Assembly: GCA_036625225.1 (NCBI GenBank)
Contig: JAZKUF010000002.1
Coordinates: 1,106,223 to 1,170,222, forward strand
Reading direction: 5' to 3'
Length of the DNA: 64,000 bases
Source: Accumulibacter jenkinsii
GTDB lineage: Bacteria; Pseudomonadota; Gammaproteobacteria; Burkholderiales; Rhodocyclaceae
Shown here: positions 54,091-62,900 of the stretch, piece after piece
How positions within the stretch are numbered: position 1 is the stretch's first letter
Layout: each line of letters begins with the position of its first letter
Position numbers and translations under genes: made by a program
Notes under the pieces: generated by a model
The model's database searches: none
What the model was told of the DNA's origin: nothing
What the model saw: the letters and a program-made list of their open reading frames with translations, nothing else

Positions 54091-55272
54091 ATGCAGGACA
54101 GATCAGCGACCATCCTTCCCGTAGGTCCCGGCCCCCTGCTGCTGGCCATGGTCGCCGGTGGCCTGCTGATCTGGAGTCATGAGGCGTCGCTGGTGGTTGC
54201 GCTGGCAATGACGCTCGCTCTGCTGGCGCTCGCCGCGGGCGCCTCGTACTGGGAACGTCGCGGGATCAGTGCGGTTCTCGAGCGGGTTCTTGCCGAGCGC
54301 GCCGACGCCGACGCGGCGCGACCGGTCATCCTGCCTTATACCCGCAGCCTGCATGGCGTCGCCGACGCTTCTCTCGGGCGCTGGAGCAGGCATATCGCCA
54401 TCGCGCGCCAACAGACCGAGAGCGCGGGCAATGAACTGACGAATGACTTCGCCGCCATCCTGAGCCAGCTGAGCGCCATGCTCGATAGCCGCGACCGCGA
54501 CGCTGCGCATGGCGTGGTGGCGGTGATCGAGCAGTCGCGCCACCAGCTGGCGGCCATGCTCGACCGGCTCAGACAGGCCTTCGACGCCCAGAAGCCGATG
54601 CTGCGCGAGTTCCAGAGCCTGGCGGAAGTCACCGCCGACCTCAACCGCATGGCCGGCGGCGTTGCCGAGATTGCCAAACAGACCAATCTGCTGGCGCTCA
54701 ATGCGGCGATCGAAGCGGCCCGGGCCGGTGAAGCCGGGCGTGGTTTTGCGGTCGTCGCCGACGAAGTGCGCAAACTCTCCCACCAGTCCGGTGCCCTCGC
54801 CCTGCAGATCAGGGAAAAGGTCGATACGGTGGACGCGGCGACCACTTCTGCGCTGGCCAGCGCGAGCGAAATGTCACGCCAGAACGAGTCCATGATGACC
54901 GCTTCGGAGGCGACGATCTGCACGGTGCTGGAACGTTTCGGCGATCTCGTGCAGGGGCTCAGCGACTCGTCGGGGCACATGACCGAAGTCAGCCAGAGTG
55001 TCCGCGAGAAGGTCGAAGCGGTTCTCGTACAGCTGCAGTTCCAGGATCGGATGAGCCAGATTCTGAGCGCCGTCTGCCAGGACATCGACCGTCTGCTGGG
55101 GCGCGTGCAGGCCGCCGAGGGTCGCCTCGCGAGCGGCGAGACGCCGGCGCCTTTCGCAGTGCAGGAATGGATTGCCGAACTCGAAAAAACCTACACCACG
55201 CTCGAACAACACGATTCGCAGCACCCGGCCACGCAGGGACAGCGTGCAGCCAGCGACATCACCTTCTTCTAA
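54091..55272 (+). CDS. Methyl-accepting chemotaxis protein without a large periplasmic sensor
   Basis: This 393-residue receptor has two closely spaced N-terminal membrane helices (about 12-28 and 34-50) and no periplasmic ligand domain or HAMP. The signalling hairpin EIAKQTNLLALNAAIEAARA (about 193-212) is intact. The C-terminus ends SDITFF. It may sense membrane or cytoplasmic state. It is the first gene of a block with cheY, STAS and cheA, spaced 21 bp from cheY, so it probably signals to that CheA. Confidence 0.88.
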   Translation: MQDRSATILPVGPGPLLLAMVAGGLLIWSHEASLVVALAMTLALLALAAGASYWERRGISAVLERVLAERADADAARPVILPYTRSLHGVADASLGRWSRHIAIARQQTESAGNELTNDFAAILSQLSAMLDSRDRDAAHGVVAVIEQSRHQLAAMLDRLRQAFDAQKPMLREFQSLAEVTADLNRMAGGVAEIAKQTNLLALNAAIEAARAGEAGRGFAVVADEVRKLSHQSGALALQIREKVDTVDAATTSALASASEMSRQNESMMTASEATICTVLERFGDLVQGLSDSSGHMTEVSQSVREKVEAVLVQLQFQDRMSQILSAVCQDIDRLLGRVQAAEGRLASGETPAPFAVQEWIAELEKTYTTLEQHDSQHPATQGQRAASDITFF

Positions 55273-55293
55273 CCTGGACCACGGGAGGTTGCC

Positions 55294-55662
55294 ATGGGCA
55301 AGACCATATTGATCGTCGACGACTCCGCTTCGATGCGGCAGGTCGTCAGGATGGCGCTCACGGGCGGCGGCTTCGACGTCATCGAGGCCTGCGATGGCCG
55401 CGACGCGCTGAGCAAGCTCGGCGGTCAGAAGATCCATCTCGTGATCAGCGACGTCAACATGCCCAACATGGACGGCATCTCCTTCGTCAGGGAGATGAAA
55501 AAGAACGCCGCCTACAAGTTCGTCCCGGTGATCATGCTGACCACCGAGGGCAATGAGGAGAAGAAGAAGGCCGGCCAGGCGGCAGGCGCCAGGGCCTGGG
55601 TGGTGAAGCCTTTCCAGCCGCAGCAGATGCTGGCTGCGGTTTCCCGCCTGCTGATGATGTAG
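55294..55662 (+). CDS. cheY: CheY-like response regulator
   Basis: This 122-residue single-domain receiver has ILIVDDSASMRQ (acidic pocket D9, D10), phosphoacceptor D53 in VISDVNMPNMDG, Thr in MLTTEGNEE and Lys in VVKPFQPQ. It would carry the signal from CheA to the flagellar motor or another output. AGG precedes the ATG. It lies between the MCP and the STAS gene. Confidence 0.93.
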   Translation: MGKTILIVDDSASMRQVVRMALTGGGFDVIEACDGRDALSKLGGQKIHLVISDVNMPNMDGISFVREMKKNAAYKFVPVIMLTTEGNEEKKKAGQAAGARAWVVKPFQPQQMLAAVSRLLMM

Positions 55663-55668
55663 GCCGCG

Positions 55669-56001
55669 ATGCCGATGATCGAGGTCGAGCGCAGCGGCAA
55701 GCACGCGCGGGTGAGCCTGGCCGGCGAGCTGACCATCTACAGCGCGGGCGAAATCAAGGCGGAACTCGCCGACGCCATGAGCGGCGCCGACGACCTCGAG
55801 GTCGACCTCGGCGGCATTGCCGAGATCGATACCGCCGGCCTGCAATTGATGCTGATCGCCAAGCGCCAGCCGGGCAAGCAGATACGCTTCGTCAATCATC
55901 CCCCCTGCGTCCTGCGCCTGATCGATCTGGCCAATCTGGGCAGCGCGTTCGGCGATCCGCTGTTCATTCCGGCGGCCGATGCGGCCACGGGCGGGTCATG
56001 A
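55669..56001 (+). CDS. STAS-domain protein
   Basis: This 110-residue STAS (anti-sigma-antagonist-like) protein has ELTIYSAGEIKAEL and the conserved loop EIDTAGLQLM, with Thr at the usual phosphorylation position. It lies between cheY and cheA and overlaps the cheA start by 4 bp. It may act as a scaffold or switch within the array; no anti-sigma factor gene is nearby. Confidence 0.85.
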   Translation: MPMIEVERSGKHARVSLAGELTIYSAGEIKAELADAMSGADDLEVDLGGIAEIDTAGLQLMLIAKRQPGKQIRFVNHPPCVLRLIDLANLGSAFGDPLFIPAADAATGGS

Positions 56002-57833
56002 AGGACGCCGCCGACGATCTCTCGCAGGCGCTCGGAACATTCATGCAGGAGGCCGGCGAACTGCTCGCCGAGATGGAGGCGATCCTGCTGCGCGCCGAAC
56101 AAGGCAGCCACCGCGAGGACGATCTCAACGCCCTTTTTCGCTGCGCACATACCATCAAGGGATCCGGTGGACTGTTCGGTCTGGATGAAGTGGTGCGCTT
56201 CACGCATGTCGTCGAGAATGTACTCGATCGCCTGCGCAACGGCCGCATGCAGTTCGACAGCGATCTGATCAGCCTGCTGTTCGACTGTCAGGATCATATT
56301 GCCCACCTGATCGCCGCCGTCGCCGAGCACACCGAGGTCGATGTCGCTCGCGGCGACACCCTGCTTGCCAGGCTGCAGACCGTCCTCGGCGCCGGCGGCG
56401 ATCTGCCGGCGACGCAGGCGGCCGGGCCGTCCGCTGGCGAAGCCGGGGTCAGCGCCAGTGGCGGCGGTACGCTGGGCGCGGAGCACTGGCACATCTCCTT
56501 GCGTCTCGGTCGGCAGGTCTTTCAGGAAGGCATGGACCCGCTGGCGTTCATCAATTACCTCTCCCATTACGGAGAGTTGCTGCACGTCGAAACCCTTGCC
56601 GACGATCTGCCCGAGTTTGCCGCTGCCGATCCCGAGATCTGCTATCTCGGTTTCGAAGTCGCGCTGGCCAGCACGGCCAGCAAGGCAGAGATCGAAGGCG
56701 TCTTCGATTTTATCCGCGAAGGCTCGCAGATCGTCATTCTGCCGCCGGCGAGCGAGCTTTCCGCCTACCTCGCGCTCATCGAGTCGCGCCACGAAGATGT
56801 CGAACGGATTGGCGAGATGCTCGTCGCCTGCGGCTCGGTGACCGCCAACGAACTGGCGGCGGCGCTCGCCGCACAGAATCAACAGGCGCCGCGGATTCGC
56901 CTGGGTGAAATCCTGGTCGAGCAGGGATCCGTGCCGCCGATGGTCGTCGAGGCAGCGGCGGACAAGCAGAAGCGGGTCGAAGAAAAGCGCAGCAGCGAAG
57001 CGCGAATCGTCAAGGTACCGGCCGACCGGCTTGACGCCCTGATCGATCGGGTCGGCGAACTGGTCATCGCCGGCGTCGGAACCCATTTGCAGATCAGTCA
57101 TCTCCAGCGACCCGATATTCAGGAATCGGCCGAACTGCTGCTCTCGCTGGTCGAAGACATTCGCGACATGACGCTGCGCCTGCGCATGGTGGCCATTGGC
57201 GAGGTTTTCTCGCGCTTTCCGCGCGTCGTTCGCGACCTTTCCCGGGAGCTTGGCAAGGAGATCGAGCTGCGCATCCTGGGCGCCGATGCCGAACTCGACA
57301 AGTCGATGGTCGACCGGATCGGCGACCCGCTGATGCACCTCGTGCGCAACGCGATCGATCACGGCATCGAGCCGACCACGACGCGCCTCGCGCGCGGCAA
57401 GCCGGCGCGCGGCACGGTCGAACTGAACGCCTATCACGAATCCGGCAGCATCAACATCGAAGTCACCGACGATGGTGGCGGCCTCGATCGCGACGCCATC
57501 CTGAGGAAGGCGATCGAGAAGGGAATGCTTGCGCTCGACGCCAACCTTTCCGATCAGGATGTCTATCGGCTGATTCTCGCACCGGGCTTCTCGACGGCGG
57601 AAAAGGTGACCAGCCTGTCCGGCCGCGGGGTGGGGATGGACGTCGTGCGCAGCAACATCGAAGCCTTGCGCGGCACGATCGATATCGAATCGGTTGCCGG
57701 GCAGCGCACGACCATGCGGCTGTGTCTGCCGCTGACGCTGGCGATCATCGATGGCTTCCACGTCGCGGTCGGCAGCTCGCACTTCATCATCCCGCTCGAC
57801 ATGGTCGTCGAATGCATCGAGCTGCCGGCCTGA
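55998..57833 (+). CDS. cheA: Chemotaxis histidine kinase CheA with embedded MshEN-like motifs (frame broken near the 3' end)
   Basis: The 611-residue open part has an Hpt domain (phospho-His51 in AHTIKGSGG) and a P2-like region (about 165-265). Two tandem 24-residue motifs at 270-293 and 301-324 (the second starting RLGEILVEQG) resemble c-di-GMP-binding MshEN. Dimerisation and HATPase follow (HLVRNAIDHG, DDGGGLD, GRGVGMDVV). It ends prematurely at TGA 57831 inside the CheW-like domain, which continues in the next frame. Removing one base near 57828-57830 restores ELPADIGDREYLELR, so a one-base insertion or assembly error is likely. It overlaps the STAS gene. Confidence 0.88.
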   Translation: MKDAADDLSQALGTFMQEAGELLAEMEAILLRAEQGSHREDDLNALFRCAHTIKGSGGLFGLDEVVRFTHVVENVLDRLRNGRMQFDSDLISLLFDCQDHIAHLIAAVAEHTEVDVARGDTLLARLQTVLGAGGDLPATQAAGPSAGEAGVSASGGGTLGAEHWHISLRLGRQVFQEGMDPLAFINYLSHYGELLHVETLADDLPEFAAADPEICYLGFEVALASTASKAEIEGVFDFIREGSQIVILPPASELSAYLALIESRHEDVERIGEMLVACGSVTANELAAALAAQNQQAPRIRLGEILVEQGSVPPMVVEAAADKQKRVEEKRSSEARIVKVPADRLDALIDRVGELVIAGVGTHLQISHLQRPDIQESAELLLSLVEDIRDMTLRLRMVAIGEVFSRFPRVVRDLSRELGKEIELRILGADAELDKSMVDRIGDPLMHLVRNAIDHGIEPTTTRLARGKPARGTVELNAYHESGSINIEVTDDGGGLDRDAILRKAIEKGMLALDANLSDQDVYRLILAPGFSTAEKVTSLSGRGVGMDVVRSNIEALRGTIDIESVAGQRTTMRLCLPLTLAIIDGFHVAVGSSHFIIPLDMVVECIELPA

Positions 57834-58230
57834 TATCGGCGACCGTGAGTACCTGGAACTGCGGGAAGCCGCCCTGCCCTTCGTCCGCCTGCGCCAGCTG
57901 TTCGACGAGCAGGGACCGGCGCACCCTCGCCCGCGCGTCATTGTCGTCCGTCATGGCAACCGCCAGGCCGGCCTGGTCGTCGATCGCATCCATGGCAAGT
58001 GTCAGACGGTGATCAAGCCGCTCGGCCCCCTGTTTGCCGAAGTGCCGACGGTGTCGGGCTGCACGATCATCGGTAACGGCGAGGTCGGCATGATCCTCGA
58101 TGTGCCGGCACTGGTCCGTCATTGTGCGGCAGCGGGCAGACGCCAGAGCAGCGCGGCGCCAAACAGGCCGTTGGCGAAAGAGGGCGGGATCAACGCTCAG
58201 GCGGAGAAGAAAACCGGCTGGCTGAGCTGA
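57834..58230 (+). pseudogene. Out-of-frame remainder of the CheA CheW-like domain
   Basis: Codons in frame 57834 onward read IGDREYLELREAALPFVRL and then RVIVVRHGNRQAGLVVDRI, the second half of the CheA regulatory domain, to a stop at 58230. No start codon or ribosome site is suited to independent expression. Conservation is intact, so the break is recent or a sequencing artefact. Confidence 0.8.
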
Positions 58231-58258
58231 GGGTCACGAAAAGTACTGGCTTCAGGCG

Positions 58259-58288
58259 ACCACAGACCGTGGTCTGGTGTCTTTTTTT
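58259..58288 (+). terminator. Rho-independent terminator after cheA
   Basis: ACCACAGACC and GGTCTGGTGT pair at 8 of 10 positions and are followed by seven T. It separates the MCP-cheY-STAS-cheA transcript from the second MCP. Confidence 0.8.
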
Positions 58289-58315
58289 CAGATGATGAGC
58301 ATATCGAGGTGAGAC

Positions 58316-60196
58316 ATGAAGTGGTTACGCTGGATGAAGGTGAGTACGCGCAATCTGCTCTGGGGAGGTCTGACAGCGATCGGCCTGTTGATCTTCTGTG
58401 TCGTGGCGCTGGTCGCCATCCGCGACAGCATGATGGAAGATCGCAAACAGCGGATCAAGAGCCTGGTCGAGGCGGGCACCGGCGTCCTCGCGCACTACCA
58501 GCAACTGGCGGCAAGCGGCAAGCTGCCCGAAAAAGACGCCAGGCAGAGTGCGCTCGATGCCTTGCGCCACATGCGCTACGAAGGCGAGAACTACCTCTTC
58601 GCCTTTGATCCCGAGGGACTGTTCTACCTGATGCCGGTCAACCGCGATTTCGAGGGAAGCAGCAAGATCGATCTCAAGGATGCGAACGGCAAGTACCTGA
58701 TCCGCGAACTGATCGACGCCGCCAAGGCCGGTGGTGGCTATGTCGGCTACGACTTTCCCAAGCCCGGCGCGCAGGTGGCTTCACCAAAGATTGCCTATGC
58801 AGTGCCGTTCAAACCGTGGAATCTGATTCTCTGCACCGGAATCTACATCGACGACGTCGATGTCGTCTTCCGCCAGGTCCTGATCAAGCTCGGATTGATC
58901 TCGTTTGCGCTGCTGGCACTGTTGACCGCCATGGGCTGGGCCATCTCGCGCTCGATTTCCGTACCCCTCAATTCGGTGGTCGAGGTCGCGAACCGCATGG
59001 CTGCGGGCGACTTCGACTTCCAGCTCGACACCACCGAGCGCGATGAAGCCGGCGCCGTATTCCGGGCCGTGATGCTGGTGCGGGAGGCGGTGCGGGCGAT
59101 GATCGGCGATGCCAATGCGCTCTCGGCGGCAGCAGCGCAAGGCAACCTGGCGACGCGCGCCGAGGCTTCCCGACACCAGGGAGAATTCCGCGCCATCATC
59201 GACGGCCTCAACCGCACCGTCGATGCCGTCGTCGGTCCGATCAACGAGGTCAAGCGGGTGATGGCGGCGGTCGAGCAGGGCAACCTCAGCGAACGCATCG
59301 ATGGCAGCTATCAGGGCGATTTCGGTGTCCTGCAGGCCAGCGTCAACAACACCGTCGGCAAGCTGTCGGCGACGATCGCCCTGGTGAACACTTCGGCCAG
59401 CGAACTCTCCAATGCCTCGACCCAGGTTTCGGCGACCTCGCAGGTGCTTTCACAAGCCACTTCGGAACAGGCGGCGAGCCTCGAGCAGACGACCTCGGCG
59501 ATCGAGCAGATGTCGGCCTCGATTGCCCAGAACACCGATAACGCCAAGACCACCGACAGCATCGCACGCCAGTCGGCGGCCGACGCGCTGGCCGGCGGCG
59601 AAGCGGTTCGTTCGACGGTGGCGGCGATGAAATCGATCGCCGGCAAGATCTCGATCATCGACGACATCGCGTACCGCACCGATCTCCTGGCGCTCAATGC
59701 GGCGATCGAAGCGGCGCGGGCCGGCGAGCACGGCAAGGGCTTTGCCGTCGTCGCGGCCGAGGTCAGGAAACTCGCCGAACGCAGTCAGGTCGCCGCGCAG
59801 GAGATCGGCGAACTGGCGAGCAGCAGCGTCGAAACCGCCGAACGTGCCGGCAAGCTGTTCGAGACGATGTTGCCATCGATTCGCAAGACGGCCGATCTGG
59901 TGGGCGAGATCACCGCTGCGTCGGAAGAACAGACCACCGGCGCCAACCAGATCAGCCAGGCCATGGCGCAGCTGAACAATGTCACGCAGCAGAATGCCGC
60001 AACGGCCGAGGAACTGTCGGCCACCGCCGAGCAGATGAACGCCCAGGCCGAAAGCCTCAATGAGTTGATGACGCAATTCACGCTCGCCGGCAACGACCTG
60101 GTCGCGCCAGCGCCTGCCGCCAGGACGGCCGGACCCGGCACGCCAAGGCGGCAGCAGGCCAAGGCCCAGCCGCTGAGGGATTACGAAAGATTCTGA
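58316..60196 (+). CDS. Methyl-accepting chemotaxis protein with a Cache domain
   Basis: This 626-residue receptor has membrane helices at about 13-35 and 190-212. A periplasmic sCache_2-like domain lies between (YEGENYLFAFDPEGLFYLMP, then PKIAYAVPFKPWNLILCTGI), which often binds small carboxylates. A HAMP domain (about 213-265) follows, then the signalling hairpin DDIAYRTDLLALNAAIEAAR (about 449-468). The C-terminal residues DYERF resemble the CheR/CheB-tethering pentapeptide NWETF. It is followed 10 bp later by cheW. Confidence 0.92.
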   Translation: MKWLRWMKVSTRNLLWGGLTAIGLLIFCVVALVAIRDSMMEDRKQRIKSLVEAGTGVLAHYQQLAASGKLPEKDARQSALDALRHMRYEGENYLFAFDPEGLFYLMPVNRDFEGSSKIDLKDANGKYLIRELIDAAKAGGGYVGYDFPKPGAQVASPKIAYAVPFKPWNLILCTGIYIDDVDVVFRQVLIKLGLISFALLALLTAMGWAISRSISVPLNSVVEVANRMAAGDFDFQLDTTERDEAGAVFRAVMLVREAVRAMIGDANALSAAAAQGNLATRAEASRHQGEFRAIIDGLNRTVDAVVGPINEVKRVMAAVEQGNLSERIDGSYQGDFGVLQASVNNTVGKLSATIALVNTSASELSNASTQVSATSQVLSQATSEQAASLEQTTSAIEQMSASIAQNTDNAKTTDSIARQSAADALAGGEAVRSTVAAMKSIAGKISIIDDIAYRTDLLALNAAIEAARAGEHGKGFAVVAAEVRKLAERSQVAAQEIGELASSSVETAERAGKLFETMLPSIRKTADLVGEITAASEEQTTGANQISQAMAQLNNVTQQNAATAEELSATAEQMNAQAESLNELMTQFTLAGNDLVAPAPAARTAGPGTPRRQQAKAQPLRDYERF

Positions 60197-60206
60197 GGAG
60201 CGGGCC

Positions 60207-60752
60207 ATGAGCACAGCACTGCTGGCGCCGGCCGCCGGTTCACCAGCGCCCGGGAAAAAGACGATTCCCGCGGGCGGTGGCGCCGCGGCGCTCTATCTCG
60301 CTTTCCGGCTGAGTGAGGAAGTCTATGCCATCGATATTCTGCGCATCCGGGAGATCCTCGAGTACAGCCTGCCGACCAGCGTGCCGATGATGCCGCCTGC
60401 AGTACGCGGTGTCATCAACCTGCGGGGGGCAGTGGTGCCGGTGATCGACCTTGCGGTTCGCTTTGGCCACCCAGCCACCCGCGTCGGCAAGCGAACGTGC
60501 ATCGTCATCGTCGAAGCGGCGCACGCGGGCGCCATCCAGATCCTCGGCTTGATGGTCGATGGCGTCAATTCAGTGATGGAAATCGGCGCCGACAGCATCG
60601 AACAACCGCCGGCCTTCGGGACGCGCGTCGACACCGACTTCATCGCCGGCATGGCGCGGGTCAATGGCCGCTTCGTGATCCTGCTCGATATTGCTCGCGT
60701 CCTGTCGATCGACGACATGGCGGTGATCCGGGCCGAGGTCGCCAGCGCGTGA
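60207..60752 (+). CDS. cheW: CheW adaptor protein
   Basis: CheW couples receptors to CheA. It has 181 residues, slightly long because of a 25-residue Gly/Ala/Pro-rich N-terminus. The core has YLAFRLSEEVYAIDILRIRE, then PPAVRGVINLRGAVVPVIDL and GLMVDGVNSVMEI. GAGG precedes the ATG. It is between the Cache-MCP and cheB. Confidence 0.92.
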   Translation: MSTALLAPAAGSPAPGKKTIPAGGGAAALYLAFRLSEEVYAIDILRIREILEYSLPTSVPMMPPAVRGVINLRGAVVPVIDLAVRFGHPATRVGKRTCIVIVEAAHAGAIQILGLMVDGVNSVMEIGADSIEQPPAFGTRVDTDFIAGMARVNGRFVILLDIARVLSIDDMAVIRAEVASA

Positions 60753-60782
60753 ATGTTTGCCTGCCGCGAGGATAGATCAGTG

Positions 60783-61835
60783 ATGCGACGAGAAATCAAG
60801 GTCATGATCGTGGACGACTCGGCAGTGGTGCGCAAGGTGATGAGCGCCATTCTCGACCGCGACCCCGATATCCGCGTCATCGGCACGGCCCACGATCCGC
60901 TCTTCGCGATCGAGAAGATGCGTCGCGAGTGGCCGGATGTGCTGACGCTGGACATCGAGATGCCGCGCATGGACGGCATCACCTTTCTCGGCCAGCTGAT
61001 GAACGAGCGACCGACACCGGTGGTCATCTGCTCATCACTGACCACCGCCGGCGCCGAAACCACGCTGCAGGCCCTGGCGGCCGGCGCCGTCGCGATCATC
61101 AGCAAGCCCGGCCTCGGGGTCGGGGATTTCCTGCGCGCTTCGAGCGACGACCTGGTCGCCGCCGTCAAGGCGGCGGCGCGGGCCAACATGGGCGCCGTGC
61201 AACGCAGCGTGCGGCCGGCACGGGCGCCGGTGAGCACGCCGGCAGCGCCGCGCCCGGTGACCCTGCAGACCACCGAGCGCCTGGTCGCCATCGGCACCTC
61301 CACCGGCGGGACGGTGGCGCTGGAAGCCTTGCTCACCGAATTGCCACGCGTCTCGCCGGGACTCGTCATCGTCCAGCACATGCCGGAGATGTTTACCGCA
61401 GCCTTTGCCGCGCGCCTCGATCGCCTTTGTCAAATCTCGGTTCAGGAAGCACGCAACGGACAACGGGTGCTGCCCGGTCTGGCGCTGATCGCCCCCGGCG
61501 GCAAGCATATGCAACTGGCCCGCAGTGGCGCCCAGTACATCGTCGAGGTGCGCGATGGGCCGATGGTCAATCGCCATCGCCCATCGGTCGATGTGCTGTT
61601 CCGTTCGGTCGCGCGACATGCCGGCAGAAATGCCATGGGCGTGATCATGACCGGGATGGGCGACGATGGTGCACGCGGCTTGAAGGAGATGCACGACGCC
61701 GGCGCCCATACGCTGGCGCAGGACGAGGCGAGTTGCGTCGTCTATGGCATGCCGAAGGAAGCGGTGAAGCTCGGCGCGGTCGATCGCAGCCTGCCGCTGG
61801 CCGCGCTGGCCGCGGCGATCATGAGTGGGGCTTGA
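60783..61835 (+). CDS. cheB: Chemotaxis methylesterase CheB
   Basis: CheB removes receptor methyl groups (and deamidates Gln) when phosphorylated. It has 350 residues: a receiver with D57 (LTLDIEMPRMDG), a linker (about 130-160), and a methylesterase domain with the catalytic Ser in IGTSTGG, His in VQHMPE and Asp in GMGDDGARG. The start at 60783 is 10 codons inside a longer open frame; a GTG at 60780 is also possible. No cheR gene is in the window. Confidence 0.94.
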   Translation: MRREIKVMIVDDSAVVRKVMSAILDRDPDIRVIGTAHDPLFAIEKMRREWPDVLTLDIEMPRMDGITFLGQLMNERPTPVVICSSLTTAGAETTLQALAAGAVAIISKPGLGVGDFLRASSDDLVAAVKAAARANMGAVQRSVRPARAPVSTPAAPRPVTLQTTERLVAIGTSTGGTVALEALLTELPRVSPGLVIVQHMPEMFTAAFAARLDRLCQISVQEARNGQRVLPGLALIAPGGKHMQLARSGAQYIVEVRDGPMVNRHRPSVDVLFRSVARHAGRNAMGVIMTGMGDDGARGLKEMHDAGAHTLAQDEASCVVYGMPKEAVKLGAVDRSLPLAALAAAIMSGA

Positions 61836-61925
61836 TGTCGCAAGCTGCCGGTTCGGTATTGTCCGGTAGGTCGGTCGTCTCCCCGCTCGGCCCGCAAGCC
61901 GCCCCGACGACGCGGCCAAAGCGGG

Positions 61926-62609
61926 TCACCCCGGCGCCCCTGACCGTTCAACCTCGTTCTCGAGGTCGGCAGCCCGGGCCCGCAGTGCCGTCGCCAGCGC
62001 TTCGGCGTCGCTCGCCCGACGTGCCAGCGATGCCCGCGCCTTGAGGTCGGGCAGGCTTTGCCGCAGGCTGTCGAGCTGGCCGGTGACATTGGCCACCTGC
62101 CCTTCCTTGCCGGCGAGGTCGGCGCGCAGCTGGGCAAGTTGCTGCGCGAGCCCTTGCGTTTCGCGCAATCGTTCCGAGCGTTGCGTTTCGCTCTCGGCGC
62201 GCAATTCGATGACCTGCCCGCGCAGTCGGGCGTTCTCCGCCTGCAAGGCCTTCAGGGTGACGAGATCGGCACGAGTGCCACAGCCCACCTGGTGCTGGAT
62301 CCTGTGGATGTCGGCGTAGATGTGTTCCGCCAGCGTTGCGTCGCACGACGGGTGCGTCCAGCTCGCCCAGAGTGCGCCCGGCAGGTCGCTGCCACTCGCG
62401 CTGCACTCGCGCCACAGGTCCTGCAGCGCCGCCGCGTTCCTGGCGGCGGCGAACCTGCGGACGTGCCGGTGAAAGCGCTTCTCAAGCGTCTTGTGCAGGA
62501 GTTCGGACAGGCGGGTGCGGGTTTCGCAGGTGCCGACCGCGGTCGTGTGCAGTTCAAAATCGGTGGAGGCAGCAGCCAAGCGCATCACATAATTGAGAAC
62601 AGTTCGCAT
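61926..62609 (-). CDS. Coiled-coil protein resembling the N-terminal part of DUF2325 proteins
   Basis: This protein of about 227 residues has FELHTTAVGTCETRTRLSEL and then RFAAARNAAALQDLWRECSA, a helical N-terminus that I associate with DUF2325 family proteins. A long coiled coil (about 120-220: AENARLRGQVIELRAE and on) follows. The C-terminal DUF2325 domain is absent; the frame stops 90 bp from cheB. It may be truncated by the rearrangement that placed the che genes here. Start is uncertain (62645, 62609 or 62585). Function unknown. Confidence 0.5.
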   Translation of the reverse strand: MRTVLNYVMRLAAASTDFELHTTAVGTCETRTRLSELLHKTLEKRFHRHVRRFAAARNAAALQDLWRECSASGSDLPGALWASWTHPSCDATLAEHIYADIHRIQHQVGCGTRADLVTLKALQAENARLRGQVIELRAESETQRSERLRETQGLAQQLAQLRADLAGKEGQVANVTGQLDSLRQSLPDLKARASLARRASDAEALATALRARAADLENEVERSGAPG

Positions 62610-62694
62610 CATAGGCCGGGAAATCGACCTTGTAAACAAGAACAATTCTTATTTGAAAAAGACTTTCGATGCGTATCAATGAGAACCATTCTCA
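62594..62694. promoter_or_regulatory. Cluster of Fur-like boxes upstream of the OprB porin
   Basis: TGAGAA-CCA-TTCTCA (62680-62694) is a perfect inverted repeat matching the classical Fur core. AAGAA-CAA-TTCTT (62638-62650) and TGAGAA-CAG-TTCGCA (62594-62608) are weaker copies with the same 3-base spacer. The region serves either the porin (+) or the coiled-coil gene (-), or both. Confidence 0.6.
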
Positions 62695-62900
62695 GGTATA
62701 TTCGGCCCGTCCTGGTCAGGATCAGAAAAAGATCCTGCAGGGGCAACTTCTGCGGACTTCCGTATCCGGGATCCGTTGCCACAGCAATCCCTGCAGATCC
62801 ACATTGACAGCGCACGCGAACAAGGAAAACCGAACCCATGAATGCCATGACACAGACCCCCGGCTTTGCCATCGACGACTGCAGCGAGGGGGGTGAGACG

